A DNA stretch of 64,000 bases from Sva-07 sp963752815 (GCA_963752815.1 CAVVZI010000006.1:496001-560000); one strand, 5' to 3'. Counted from the stretch's first letter, positions 33,867 to 44,710 are shown. A program made the numbers and translations. The notes: a model not told the origin generated them from the sequence alone.

Positions 33867-34936
33867 ATGAACGGTGGGTCGTTGAGCCTTGGTCGCTACG
33901 CCGGGATCCCGGTGCGCGCGCACTGGAGCATTGCGCTCATCGTGTTGCTGTTCGGCACCATCCTCGCCGGGCGCCTCGGCCTCACCGGTGGCATCGTCGC
34001 CACCGCTCGCCTTCTTCGCCTCGATCCTCGCCCACGAGTTCGGCCACGCGCTCGTCGCGCGCCGGTACGGCGTCCAGACGGAATCGATCGACCTGTGGCT
34101 CCTCGGCGGCGTCGCGTCGCTCGACCGGGAACCACCGACGCCGCGCGCCGACGGGCTGATCGCCGTCGCCGGGCCCGCCGTCAGCCTGCTGATCGGCGTG
34201 GTCGGGATCGGGGCCGGATTCGCCTTCGGATCGGCCGTGCTCGGCTGGGTCGGGTTCGTGAACGTCCTGCTCGCCGTGTTCAACATGCTCCCGGGCGCGC
34301 CACTCGACGGTGGACGGGTGCTGCGGGCGTGGCGTTGGGGTCGCACCGGCAACAAGTACCGGGCGCTCGCGCGATGCCGGCCAGGCCGGACGGGTGCTCG
34401 GATGGGCCATGGCCGGCATCGGCCTCGCCATGACGCTCAACGGGATGCCGGGGATCTTCATCGGCCTGACGGGCCTGTTCATCGCGATGAACGCCCGCGC
34501 CGAGATCATGGGTTCATTCGTGGCCGAGCAGCTCGACGGAGTGACCGTCGGTGACCTCACCTGGTTCGGTGTCGCCCACGCCGGAACGGACATGGACGCC
34601 GACTCGATGATCTGGCAGCGTCAACGTCTCGGCAGCGCCGGCGCCGTGGCCGTGATGGGCGACGACGGCGAGCTCGACGGCCTCGTGCTCGAGGAGCAGC
34701 TGTGGGCCGTGCCGTCAGAGCGGCGGGCGATGATCATGCTGACCAATCTGATGGTGCCGTTCAATCAGTTGGCGCGGGCCACGCCCGACGAGCCGTTGTC
34801 CGACGTGCTCCACCGGATCAATCCGCTGCGCCCCATCGTCACCGTGTGGGCCGACAATCGGCTCCTCGGTGTCGTCCCACCGAAACTCCTCGCCGAGCGC
34901 CTCAAGCGGGCGCAGGGCCAAGCCTTCAGCCACTGA
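33867..34936 (+). CDS. Site-2 protease family (M50, Rip3-like) with CBS-like domain (two frameshifts)
   Basis: Removing one base near 34005 and one near 34370 gives about 355 aa. Membrane helices surround the zinc motif LAHEFGHALVARRYG and the second motif FNMLPGAPLDGGRVLRAW. The C-terminal about 130 residues (VTVGDLTWFGVAHAGTDMDA, GELDGLVLEEQLWAVPS) resemble a CBS pair. These intramembrane metalloproteases cut membrane-bound regulators; the partner is unknown. Breaks occur at ACC-G-CTCGCC and CTC-G-CGCGATG. Confidence 0.82.
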
Positions 34937-34938
34937 AC

Positions 34939-34969
34939 GGTTCGTTTGGGGTCGGGGCCGAAACGAACC
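34939..34969. repeat. Palindromic repeat family E, copy 1
   Basis: GGTTCGTTTGG pairs with CCGAAACGAACC (one bulge) around GGTCGGGG. It starts 2 bp after the site-2 protease stop. The second copy follows after 2 bp. Confidence 0.6.
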
Positions 34970-34971
34970 GC

Positions 34972-35002
34972 GGTTCGTTCGGGGTCGGGGCCGAAACGAA
35001 CC
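34972..35002. repeat. Palindromic repeat family E, copy 2
   Basis: Identical to copy 1 over 31 bp except one base (TTC for TTT in the left arm). The pair fills most of the gap between convergent stops at 34936 and 35015 and probably terminates both genes. Confidence 0.6.
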
Positions 35003-35014
35003 GAGCCGGCGGAC

Positions 35015-35512
35015 TCAGGCGTCCTTCACGGACCAGTCACGCTTGGCGACCGGGTCCTTGTCGCTCCACGGGAAGTTGATCCACTGGTCGGTGCGCTTCC
35101 AGATGTAGTCGCACTTCACGACCGAGTGCGACTTCTCGTAGAGCACACCGGTACGGACCTCGGCGACCTTGCCTTCGCAGAAGTCGTGGACCGATCGGAG
35201 CGTGTGGCCGGTGTCGGCCACGTCGTCGACGATCAGGATCTTGGCGTCGGACACGTCGACGAAGTCAGGAGCCGGCGGCAGGATGCGCGGCACCTCGAGG
35301 CGCTCGTCGACACCGGTGTAGAACTCGACGTTCATCGTGTACACGTTCTTCACCGACAGCGCGTAGCCGATCGCGCCGCCGATCAGCAGCCCACCGCGGG
35401 CGATCGCCAGCACCATGTCGGGCTCGTACCCGTCGTCGGCCACCGCCTGCGCCAGGGCCCGGGAGGCGGACCCGAACACCTCCCACGTCATGATCTCCCG
35501 CTCGTCGGACAT
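35015..35512 (-). CDS. Phosphoribosyltransferase (purine-type)
   Basis: Predicted 165 aa. The PRPP-binding loop ILIVDDVADTGHTL, the N-terminal VLAIARGGLLIGG and the C-terminal YIWKRTDQWINFPW fit the type I purine phosphoribosyltransferase fold (xanthine/hypoxanthine-guanine type). TAGGTT (35525-35520) is 7 nt before the ATG. It lies 67 bp after the xanthine-dehydrogenase operon on the same strand, which favours salvage of hypoxanthine or xanthine. Confidence 0.85.
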   Translation of the reverse strand: MSDEREIMTWEVFGSASRALAQAVADDGYEPDMVLAIARGGLLIGGAIGYALSVKNVYTMNVEFYTGVDERLEVPRILPPAPDFVDVSDAKILIVDDVADTGHTLRSVHDFCEGKVAEVRTGVLYEKSHSVVKCDYIWKRTDQWINFPWSDKDPVAKRDWSVKDA

Positions 35513-35560
35513 TGCGGTGAACCTAGTTCGCGCCCACCCCGTTCGTCCCAAACCGGCGAG

Positions 35561-35603
35561 GCGATGTAGTTGTGGGGCGCTATCGACCCGACATCGCCAT
35601 CGC
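35561..35603. repeat. 43-bp palindromic repeat family B, copy 1
   Basis: Outer arms GCGATG (35561-35566) and CATCGC (35598-35603), inner arms TGTGGGG and CCCGACA. The stop codon of the leftward xanthine-dehydrogenase gene (35580-35582) lies inside it, so the repeat supplies the last codons (read as AMAMSGR). Two more copies are at 45767 and 45829. Confidence 0.8.
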
Positions 35604-37950
35604 TCGGCTCGGCCGAAAGGGGCCGGGCTCGATCGTCAGAGGCAGATGTCGCTGGGGCGGACGGGGACGCGGGTCGAGCGGTTTGCCGACGCCGTCGACC
35701 TGACGGAGCGCGTCACGGATCGCGGCGACGATGGCGGGCGTCGACGAGATGCACGGCGGCTCGCCGACGCCCTTCGCTCCGAGCGGGGCGTGCGGATCGG
35801 GGATCTCGATCAGCGTCGACACCACCTCGGGCATGTCGAGGAACGTCGGCAGGAGGTAGTCGGTGAAGTTGCCGTTGCGGATCACGCCGTCGATCTGGAT
35901 GATCTCCTCCATCACGGCGAGACCGAGGCCCTGGGCGATGCCGCCCTCGATCTGGCCGGTGACGGACAACGGGTTGAGCGCCCGCCCGACGTCCTGGGCC
36001 GTGGCCACCTGGACGACCTTCACGAGGCCCAGCTGCGGGTCGACATCGACCACCGCCCGGTGGGCGACGAACGCGAACGCCGTGTGGCAGTTGCCCTGGC
36101 CGAACTCGTCGAGATCCTCGGTCGGCGGATGGCGGTACTCGACCGTCTCGTCGAGCTCGAGGCCGGCGGTCGCTTCACCGATCGACTGGCGCCAACCCGA
36201 CACCACGTCGACCACGTCGGTGCCCTCGACGGCGAGCCGCAGTGCGTCGAGCCCGTTCGCCGCCGCCACCGCCTCGAACAGCCGCTCCCGCACCGCTCGA
36301 CACGCCGCGTCGACCGCTCCCCCGCTCATCCACGTCTGCCGCGACGCCGACGTCGATCCGGCCGATCCGACCTGCGGTGTCGATGCGGTCGAGCACGACC
36401 TCGTCGACGCCGAGGATCGACCGGGCGATCTGACCGGCGATCGTGACGAACCCCTGACCGACCTCGGACGTGGCGAACTTGAGCGTGGCCACGCCGTCGG
36501 CGAGCCGGCAGCGGGCCGTCGAGTAGTCGTCGAAGCCTTCGGAGTACATGAGGTTCTTGATCGCCACGCCCCAGCCGACGCCGCGCACGATGTCACCGGG
36601 ATCGGCCGTCCTGCCCGCACCACCCGGCAGCGCCATGACGTGGTCGTCGGCCGGACCGGGCATCGGCAGCGCCGCGGTGTCGAGGATGCACTGCTCGACC
36701 GGCGCCACGTTCACCACCTGCTGACCGGTGATCAGCGGATCGCCCGTCCGCATCGCGTTGCGCAATCGGATCTCGACCGGATCGAGCCCACAGGCGGCGG
36801 CCAGCCGGTCCATCTGCGATTCGTGGGCGAAGCACGCCTGCACCACTCCGAAGCCCCGCATCGCCCCGCACGGCAGGTGGTTCGTCCGCACGGCGTACCC
36901 GTCGACGACGGCGTTGGCGCAGCGGTACGGACCCTGGGTGTGGGTGATGCCGTTGATCAGCACCGCCGACGACGTCGATGCGTACGCCCCGCCGTCGAAC
37001 ACCATCCGCGCCTCGATCTTGACGATCTCCCCGTCGGTCGTGGCGTGGTGGCGCATCCAGATCGTCGCCGGGTGGCGGTGGACATGGCCGAGGAAGCTCT
37101 CGGCGCGGCTGTAGGCGATGCGCACCGGCCGCCCGAGCCGCAGCGCGAGCAGGCACGTGTGGACCTGCAGGCTGATGTCCTCGCGGCCGCCGAACGCACC
37201 GCCGACGCCGCCGAGCACGAGCCGGACGGCCTCGTCGGGCAGGCCGAGGCAGGCGGCGATCTGGTGCCGGTCCTCGTGGAGCCATTGGGTGGCGACGTGG
37301 AGTTCGACGCCCTTGCCGCCCGGGTCGGGTATGGCGAGCGCGGCCTCGAGCCCGAGGAACGCCTGGTCCTGCATGCCGATCTCGTAGGTGCCCTCGACGA
37401 CGACGTCGCCGACGACGCTCTGGTCACCGCACACGATCCGCTGATGACGGATGAGGTTCCCGTCGGGGTGGATCGGCGGATGGCTGCCGTCGATCGCCGC
37501 CTCGGGGTCGAGCAGCGGATCGAGCAGCTCGTAGTCGACGACGATCGCCGCGAGGGCCCGCCGGCAGGTCTCCGGATGGTCGGCCGCCACGGCGGCGACC
37601 GGCTCACCGACGTAGCGCACGACGTCGGAGGCGAACACCGGCTGGTCCTGACTGATGAGCCCGTAGTTCATCGTGCCGGGCACGTCGTCGGCCGTCACGA
37701 CCGCCTCGACGCCGGCGATCTTCCACGCGCCCGACACGTCGATCGACTTGATCCGCGCGTACGGATGGGGCGACCGCAGCGTGGCACCCCACAGGCAGCC
37801 GTCGGCAGAGAGATCGGAGGAGAAGGCGAACGTGCCCTGCACCTTGGCGATGCCGTCGGGCCGAGTGGGCGAGGTGCCGATCGTGCCGGGCCGGCCACCG
37901 GGAGCATCGGTCGGCGCGGCGACCTCGGCGGGCCGTTCGATCGTGGTCAC
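35580..37950 (-). CDS. Xanthine dehydrogenase-type molybdopterin subunit (one frameshift)
   Basis: Removing one base near 36375 gives about 789 aa. Family motifs: RYVGEPVAAVAADHPETCRR, QDQAFLGLEAALAIPD, GGVGGAFGGREDISLQVHTC, GAMRGFGVVQACFAHESQMD, GSAGSTSASRQTWMSGGAV across the break, and GAKGVGEPPCISSTPAIVAA with the catalytic Glu. It binds Mo-pterin and hydroxylates a purine or aldehyde. The GTG start overlaps the iron-sulfur subunit stop (GTGA). The last residues come from a repeat element. The extra base fits ACC-G-CAGGTC. Confidence 0.88.
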
Positions 37951-38495
37951 GACGTCGGCTCCGAACGGGAAGGGGCACGGGAAGGGGCGCGGGCGACGCT
38001 GACCCGCTGCACCGCCTCGATGATCCGCCCGTAGCCCGTGCAGCGGCAGACGTTGCCGGCCAGCTGCTCGCGGATCACCGCCTCGGTCGGCGCCGGTTCG
38101 CGATCGACGAGGTCGTGGACGGCGACGATCAAGCCGGGCGTGCAGAAGCCGCACTGCACGGCGCCGGCGTCGACGAAGGCCTGCTGGACGTCGGACGGCG
38201 AACCGACCGGCGCGACCCCTTCGACCGTGACCACGGGTTGACCGACCACCGATGCCGCCATCACGAGACACGAGCACACGAGCGCACCGTCGACGAGGAC
38301 GCTGCACGACCCGCACTCGCCCTGCTCGCACGCACCCTTCGCGCCCACCAACCCGAGCCGATCGCGCAACACGTCGAGCAGGTTCTCGCCGAGCCACGAA
38401 TCGTGGACCTCCCGGTCGACGCCGTTGACGTGGAGCACGAAATGATCGACGAGATCCGTGGTCGCGCCAGGGTTCGTCGTGCCGGGATTCGTCAC
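37947..38495 (-). CDS. Xanthine dehydrogenase-type [2Fe-2S] subunit
   Basis: Predicted 182 aa. Plant-type cluster motif CEQGECGSCSVLVDG followed by a third/fourth Cys segment LVCSCLVM, and the helical second cluster CGFCTPG ... CRCTGYGRI. It passes electrons from the Mo centre to FAD. It sits 10 bp after the FAD subunit gene and overlaps the large-subunit start, giving the order FAD, FeS, Mo. Confidence 0.93.
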   Translation of the reverse strand: MTNPGTTNPGATTDLVDHFVLHVNGVDREVHDSWLGENLLDVLRDRLGLVGAKGACEQGECGSCSVLVDGALVCSCLVMAASVVGQPVVTVEGVAPVGSPSDVQQAFVDAGAVQCGFCTPGLIVAVHDLVDREPAPTEAVIREQLAGNVCRCTGYGRIIEAVQRVSVARAPSRAPSRSEPTS

Positions 38496-38505
38496 GCCGC
38501 CACCG

Positions 38506-39381
38506 TCATGCCCCTACCGGCGATCGCCGCCCGGCCGCCACCGCGCGCCGGGCCAGGCGCGTCGCCAGGACACCGACGGCGTGGCGGCGGTACTCGGCGC
38601 TCGACCGGTGATCGGTGATCGGGCGGGCGGCCGCCGCCGCCAGTCGCCCGAAGCGTCGGAGATCGTCGGCGGTGCCGATCATCGTGGCCCAGTCGAGCGC
38701 GCCGCCGAGCTGCGTCTCGGCCTCCTCGCACCGGATGATCGTCGGACCGACCGACCCGAGGGCGAGCGCCACCCGCTGATCGGCCTCGTCGACCACGAGA
38801 CACGCAGTTGCCACGGCGATGACCATGGCGTTGCGCACCCCGACCTTGGCGTAGCCCTGCCAGCCGCGCGCGGTCGGCACGGTGATCTCGACGATCAGCT
38901 CCCCCGGCTCGATCGCCGTGCGCTTCACGCCGGTCATGAACTCCCGCACGGGCATGGTGCGGACACCGGCCGCCGACGCCAGCGTGACGGTGGCGTCGAG
39001 CGCGGCGAGCACCGGCAACGCATCACCCGCGGGCGAGCAGGTACCGAGGTTGCCGGCGAGCGTGCCGGCGTTGCGGATCTGCGGCGATCCGACCGTGCGC
39101 GAGGCCTCGGCCAGCGCCGGCGAGAACGTGGCCAACGGATCGCTCAGGAGTTCGGTGTAGGTGATCGCGGCCCCGATCGTCAGCGTGGCGGCGGCGGGGT
39201 CGTGTCGCCACGATCGGAGTTCGGGCACCCGGTTGACCGCCACCACGACATCGTCGGGGCGCCGGTGGCCGTCGTTGATCTCGACCATCAGGTCGGTTCC
39301 GCCGGCGAGGATCAGCGCGTCGGGATGTTCCCCGAGCATGCCGACGGCTTCGTCGAGCGACGTGGGCAACAACAGCGACAT
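38506..39381 (-). CDS. Xanthine dehydrogenase-type FAD-binding subunit
   Basis: Predicted 291 aa. FAD-binding motifs ALILAGGTDLMVEINDGHR and IRNAGTLAGNLGTCSPAGD, plus MTGVKRTAIEPGELIVEITV and a CO-dehydrogenase-type C-terminal domain. It is the first gene of the three-subunit operon; TACAGT (39395-39390) lies 8 nt before the ATG, so transcription should start here. Confidence 0.92.
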   Translation of the reverse strand: MSLLLPTSLDEAVGMLGEHPDALILAGGTDLMVEINDGHRRPDDVVVAVNRVPELRSWRHDPAAATLTIGAAITYTELLSDPLATFSPALAEASRTVGSPQIRNAGTLAGNLGTCSPAGDALPVLAALDATVTLASAAGVRTMPVREFMTGVKRTAIEPGELIVEITVPTARGWQGYAKVGVRNAMVIAVATACLVVDEADQRVALALGSVGPTIIRCEEAETQLGGALDWATMIGTADDLRRFGRLAAAAARPITDHRSSAEYRRHAVGVLATRLARRAVAAGRRSPVGA

Positions 39382-39466
39382 CAGCCGTGACTGTACAAAA
39401 CGTCAAACGACCTCCGTCGCCACGCCGACAGCGTTCACCGGTTCGAAACAGACGCGCGGGACGGGG

Positions 39467-39705
39467 TCAGCCGACGGTGAACGGGCAGTGGCGGCAACCG
39501 CTGTCGCAACACCGACCGCGGGCCGCGAGGAAGGTGGCGGTGAAGACCGACAGTCCCGTTTCGGGTCGGCGTACACCGGCACGCCGGAAGCGACCGCGAC
39601 GGCGTGCCGCCGCATGATCTCGACCCGCTGCGGATGGCTCGGCGACAGCCGGCTCGGATGCGGCTCCGTGAGGCCGTCGTCTCGGCGTTCGTCGTGTCGG
39701 GTCAC
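39467..39705 (-). CDS. DUF5522-like Cys-rich small protein (one frameshift)
   Basis: Restoring one base near 39564 gives 79 aa. The N-terminal frame reads TEPHPSRLSPSHPQRVEIMR ... GVPVYADP, and the C-terminal frame ETGLSVFTATFLAARGRCCD followed by SGCRHCPF, the ending I associate with DUF5522 proteins. One C missing from the CCC run in GACCCGAAACGGG explains the break (GAC CCC GAA ACG GGA). The Cys cluster (CC-x3-C-x2-C) may bind metal. Function unknown. Confidence 0.65.
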
Positions 39706-39794
39706 GGTCCAGCCAGTGTGGACGGCGAGCCCGCTCGTTCCACCGCAGCGCCGACATAGCAGAGGCACCGGGCCGCACAAGAATTTCGTCCCGC

Positions 39795-39850
39795 TTACGC
39801 GAACGAGCAGTCGAGGACTAAGGTCCCGCGCAGCGTGACGCCAGTCACGC
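39795..39850 (+). promoter_or_regulatory. Promoter and palindrome upstream of the peptide importer
   Basis: TTACGC (39795-39800), an 18-bp spacer and TAAGGT (39819-39824) look like a primary sigma promoter. Just downstream, GCGTGAC-GCCA-GTCACGC (39833-39850) is a perfect 7-bp inverted repeat at or after the predicted transcription start, a good position for a repressor operator or a leader hairpin. Confidence 0.45.
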
Positions 39851-39883
39851 GTCCAGCAAGGAACCATTTCTGGGGGAGTACAG

Positions 39884-41692
39884 ATGCGAACACGACCATC
39901 ACGGCGAGCGGCCAAATACGGCCTCGCTGCGCTCGTGAGTTTCTCGCTGATCGCCGCGGCATGCGGCGGCAGCGACGACAACGCGAGCGACGACACGACC
40001 GCCGATTCGACGGCCGACACGACCGCCGACACGTCGGACGCCACCGCCACATCCGATGCGCCGACCACGGACGCGCCGGCAGGAACCGACGCGCCGGAAG
40101 GAACCGACGCGCCGACCGGCACGGAGGTCAAGGAAGGCGAAATCGACATCGGCATGAACACCGACGTCGGTGACCCCGTGCCAGGTGGGACGCTCCGCTA
40201 CGGCCTGGAAGCCGACGTCGACGGTCTCAACCCCACGTCGTCCGCCCTGTCGGCGCCCGGCCTGATGATGGCGAATGCCGTGTTCGACACCTTGACCGCC
40301 TGGGACGTCGACGGCAAGGCCGTTCCGTACCTCGCCGAGTCGATCGAGCCCCTCGACGGTGACTTCTCGAAGTGGGTGCTGACGATTCGTCAGGGCATCA
40401 CGTTCCACGACGGCACCCCGCTGACGATCGACGCGATCATCCAGAGCTTCGAGACGCAACGGCAGGACCCGCTCGTCGGCCTCGCCGTGAAGCCGTTCTA
40501 TCCCGAGACCGGCGCCGTCGATCGGATCGACGACTTCACCGCGCAGTTCAACCTGCTCGAGCCGAACGCGTTCTTCCCCGGCGCGCTCACCGGTCAGCTC
40601 GGCTACGTGTCGTCGCCGACGTGGATCGCCGCGGCGCTCGACGATCCGACGCTCAACCAGAAGCCGGTCGGCACCGGCCCGTTCGTGTTCGACAGCCGCT
40701 CACCCGACTCGGTCACCCGGTTCGTGCGCAACGACAGCTGGTGGAACGGCGAGGTCTACCTCGACGCCGTCGAGTTCGTGCCGGTGCCCGACGCCGACAC
40801 CCGCGCCGAGCTGCTGCTCGAGGGCGACATCAACGCCCTGCAGACGTCCGATCCGGGCGCCATCCTGAAGCTCGACGAGGACCCCAGCGTCCAGCAGGTC
40901 AAGGACGAGACTTCCGAAGAGGGCTTCGCCATGATGAACTCCGGTGCGCCGCCGTTCGACGACATCCGGGCCCGCGAGGCGCTCACCCTCGCCACCCCGG
41001 AGGAGAACTACCTCAACCTCATCGGGCTCGGCGTGTTGCGCCCCGCCTCGCAGCGGTACATCCCCGAGAGCAAGTACTACAACCCGGACGTGACCATGCA
41101 GATGGACGACCCGGCGGCCGCCAAGGTGCTCTCCGACGAGTACTGCGGTGAGGTCCCGGAGAACTGCACCGACGGCAAGATCAACATGGAACTGCAGTAT
41201 CCCGCTGGCTCCGTCGTGCTCGATCAGACGTCCGATCTCCTGATCCAGGGTTGGAGCGACTCGTTCAACGTGACCGTGCAGACGATCCCGCAGGACGAGC
41301 ACATCCAGGAGGCCGCGCTCGGCCAGTACAACGTCGTGCTGTGGCGTCAGTTCGGTGCCGAGGATCCGGCGCTCGACAACGTGTGGCTGCTGTGCCGCAC
41401 CGTCGGGGGCATCTCGTTGAACTGGCCGAAGTTCTGCGACCCGTCACGTGACGAGTTGCTGCTGCAGGCCCAGGCGACCACGGACGAGGCCACCCGGATC
41501 GACCTGTACAAGCAGATCGAGCAGAAATTGCACGACGACTACCTGTACATCTTCCTCGCCCACACGCTGTGGTCCAACGCGTTCGCCGAGAACGTCCACG
41601 GCGTGTGCGACCGCGTGTCGCCAGAGGATGTGCCACTGCGTTGCGTCTCGAACGGACGCAACTGGTTCTCGTCCATCTGGATGTCCGAGTAA
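39884..41692 (+). CDS. Peptide/nickel-type ABC substrate-binding lipoprotein (family 5)
   Basis: Predicted 602 aa. Lipobox SLIAAACGGS, an Asp/Thr/Ala/Pro linker to about residue 85, then the SBP_bac_5 domain: GGTLRYGLEADVDGLNPTSS, LAESIEPLDGDFSKWVLTIR, QGITFHDGTPLTIDAI, GTGPFVFDSR. It captures peptides or similar solutes for the DppBCDF-like proteins encoded next. GGGGGAG 7 nt before the ATG is a strong ribosome site, and a leader of about 50 nt precedes it. Confidence 0.92.
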   Translation: MRTRPSRRAAKYGLAALVSFSLIAAACGGSDDNASDDTTADSTADTTADTSDATATSDAPTTDAPAGTDAPEGTDAPTGTEVKEGEIDIGMNTDVGDPVPGGTLRYGLEADVDGLNPTSSALSAPGLMMANAVFDTLTAWDVDGKAVPYLAESIEPLDGDFSKWVLTIRQGITFHDGTPLTIDAIIQSFETQRQDPLVGLAVKPFYPETGAVDRIDDFTAQFNLLEPNAFFPGALTGQLGYVSSPTWIAAALDDPTLNQKPVGTGPFVFDSRSPDSVTRFVRNDSWWNGEVYLDAVEFVPVPDADTRAELLLEGDINALQTSDPGAILKLDEDPSVQQVKDETSEEGFAMMNSGAPPFDDIRAREALTLATPEENYLNLIGLGVLRPASQRYIPESKYYNPDVTMQMDDPAAAKVLSDEYCGEVPENCTDGKINMELQYPAGSVVLDQTSDLLIQGWSDSFNVTVQTIPQDEHIQEAALGQYNVVLWRQFGAEDPALDNVWLLCRTVGGISLNWPKFCDPSRDELLLQAQATTDEATRIDLYKQIEQKLHDDYLYIFLAHTLWSNAFAENVHGVCDRVSPEDVPLRCVSNGRNWFSSIWMSE

Positions 41693-41716
41693 GACACCGG
41701 AGGAATCCCGAACACC

Positions 41717-42670
41717 ATGAGATATTGGCTTACGAGGCTGGCAGGAGCGGTCGTGCTCCTGCTGGTGATCAGCATGTTGACGTTCGGAGCGATGAACGTC
41801 CTCGGTGATCCGTTGTTCAACATCCTCGGCGTCACCGCATCGGCGACGGACGAGGACAGCCTCCAGAAGATCGAGGCTGCCAAGGAGGAGTACAACCTGG
41901 ACGATCCGTTGCCCGTTCGCTATGCGATCTGGCTCGGCGGTTTCGTTCAAGGTGACTTCGGCGTTCAGTTCAGCGAGGACGGGCAGCCGCCCGTTCGCAA
42001 CCTGATCGTCGAACGACTCCCCCGGACGCTGTCGCTGGTCATCCTCGCCCAACTCATGGCATTGACGATTTCCCTACCGTGGGCACTTTGGTCCGCCTCG
42101 AGAGCAGACTCGAAGGCGGACAAGGTGTCCACGGTGGGAGCGTTCCTCACCATTTCGATCCCCAACTTCGCGTTGGCGGTGATCCTGTCGTACATCCTGT
42201 CGATCAAACTCGGCTGGTTCCCGCTCGTGTACGAGGCCGACTCTCCGTTCCCGTCGCGGCTCCACGCGATGATCCTGCCGGCGTTCACGCTGGCGCTCCC
42301 GGCCGCCGCGGTGTATCAGCGCCTCCTGCGTACCGATCTCATCACCACGCTGCAGGAGGACTTCATCCTCACCGCTCGTGCCAAGGGGGTGTCACGGCGG
42401 TCGATCCTGTTCAAGCACGCACTGCGCCCGTCGTTGTTCTCGTTCGTCACCGTGTTCGGGATCACCACGGGCGCGCTGATCGGCGGTGCACTCGTCGTCG
42501 AGAGCATCTTCCTGATCCCCGGCCTCGGACGGGCGATCGTCGAGGCGGTGTTGCGCGAAGACTTCCCGGTCGTGTTGGCGATCGTGATGATCGTGGCGGC
42601 CATCTTCGTGTTGCTCAACCTGATCATCGATCTCATCTACTCGCTCATCGACCCGCGCGTCCGCAGATAG
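41717..42670 (+). CDS. Oligopeptide ABC transporter permease (DppB/OppB-like)
   Basis: Predicted 317 aa. N-terminal RYWLTRLAGAVVLLLVISML helix and large first loop typical of the B subunit, IVERLPRTLSLVILAQLMAL, and the coupling motif ILTARAKGVSRRSILFKHAL. VESIFLIPGLGRAIVEAVLR precedes the last helix. It starts 24 bp after the binding protein. Confidence 0.93.
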   Translation: MRYWLTRLAGAVVLLLVISMLTFGAMNVLGDPLFNILGVTASATDEDSLQKIEAAKEEYNLDDPLPVRYAIWLGGFVQGDFGVQFSEDGQPPVRNLIVERLPRTLSLVILAQLMALTISLPWALWSASRADSKADKVSTVGAFLTISIPNFALAVILSYILSIKLGWFPLVYEADSPFPSRLHAMILPAFTLALPAAAVYQRLLRTDLITTLQEDFILTARAKGVSRRSILFKHALRPSLFSFVTVFGITTGALIGGALVVESIFLIPGLGRAIVEAVLREDFPVVLAIVMIVAAIFVLLNLIIDLIYSLIDPRVRR

Positions 42671-42680
42671 GAGTCCGTCG

Positions 42681-43594
42681 ATGACCGACCTGTCAACCCA
42701 CATGGAACACGGTCAGGCGAACCTGCTCGCCGACCTCGGCCAGATGCCGGCCCAGGACGTCACGCAGAAGGGACGGCGGCTCGGCATCGGCTTCTGGCTC
42801 GCCATCGCGTTCATGGTCGTGATCGTCCTCGTCGCAATTCTGGCACCGTGGTTGCCGCTCAAGGATCCGGAGAAGTCGTACGTCATCGCCGGCGAACGTC
42901 CGCCCTACTCCCCGTCGTGGCAGTTCTGGTTCGGCACGGACCAGTTGTCGCGCGACATGTTCAGCCGCACCATCTGGGGCGCCCGAATCTCGCTCACCGT
43001 GGGATTCAGCGCCATCGCCTTCGGCATGCTGGTGGGCGGATCGTGCGGCATGATCGCCGGCTACTTCCGGGGCCGGTTCAACGCGATCATCTCGTTCGTG
43101 TTCGTGGTCCTGCTCTCGTTCCCGGCGCTGGTGCTCGCCATCCTGATCACCTCGCTGCTCGACCGCAGCCTGTTCACGATCTCCTTCACCATCGGCATCC
43201 TCTCGGTGGCGCCGGTGGGCATGGTCTCTCGGGCCACGACCATCTCGTTCGCCGACCGCGAGTTCGTGCTCGCGGCTCGATCGCTCGGGGCGAGGCACCC
43301 GCGCATCATCCTGCGCGAACTGCTCCCCAACGTCGTCATCCCGATGAGCGCGCTCGCGCTCTTGGGCGTGGCGGTGGCGATCGTCGCCGAAGGTGGTCTG
43401 GCGTTCCTCGGTCTCTCCGTCCAGCAGGGCATCACGTGGGGCAAACTCATCCAGAACGGCGCCGGCCGCAGCGATCTCGAGGATGCACCATGGATCGCGT
43501 TCTCACCGATTCTCGTGCTCTTCCTCACCGTTCTGTCGCTCAACTTCGCCGGCGACCGGTTGCGTAGCCACTTCGACGTCAAGGAGACCGCACT

Positions 43595-43598
<4 letters not shown>
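42681..43598 (+). CDS. Oligopeptide ABC transporter permease (DppC/OppC-like)
   Basis: Predicted 305 aa. Typical C-subunit features: FWFGTDQLSRDMFSRTIWGA (GTDxxGRD-like), RISLTVGFSAIAFGMLVGG, and EFVLAARSLGARHPRIILRE as the EAA coupling loop, then AEGGLAFLGLSVQQGITWG. It starts 10 bp after the B subunit, and its stop overlaps the next start (GTGA). Confidence 0.93.

Positions 43599-44709
<1,111 letters not shown>

Positions 44710-44710
<1 letters not shown>

Noticed and set aside
34946..35569. Short repeats GSGPKRT in a plus-strand frame
   Set aside because: They are translations of the tandem hairpin repeat and of the antisense of the phosphoribosyltransferase gene.
4225..37950. A degenerating pseudogene cluster
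   Set aside because: Broken genes lack in-frame stops, large deletions or loss of catalytic residues, and intact genes lie between them.
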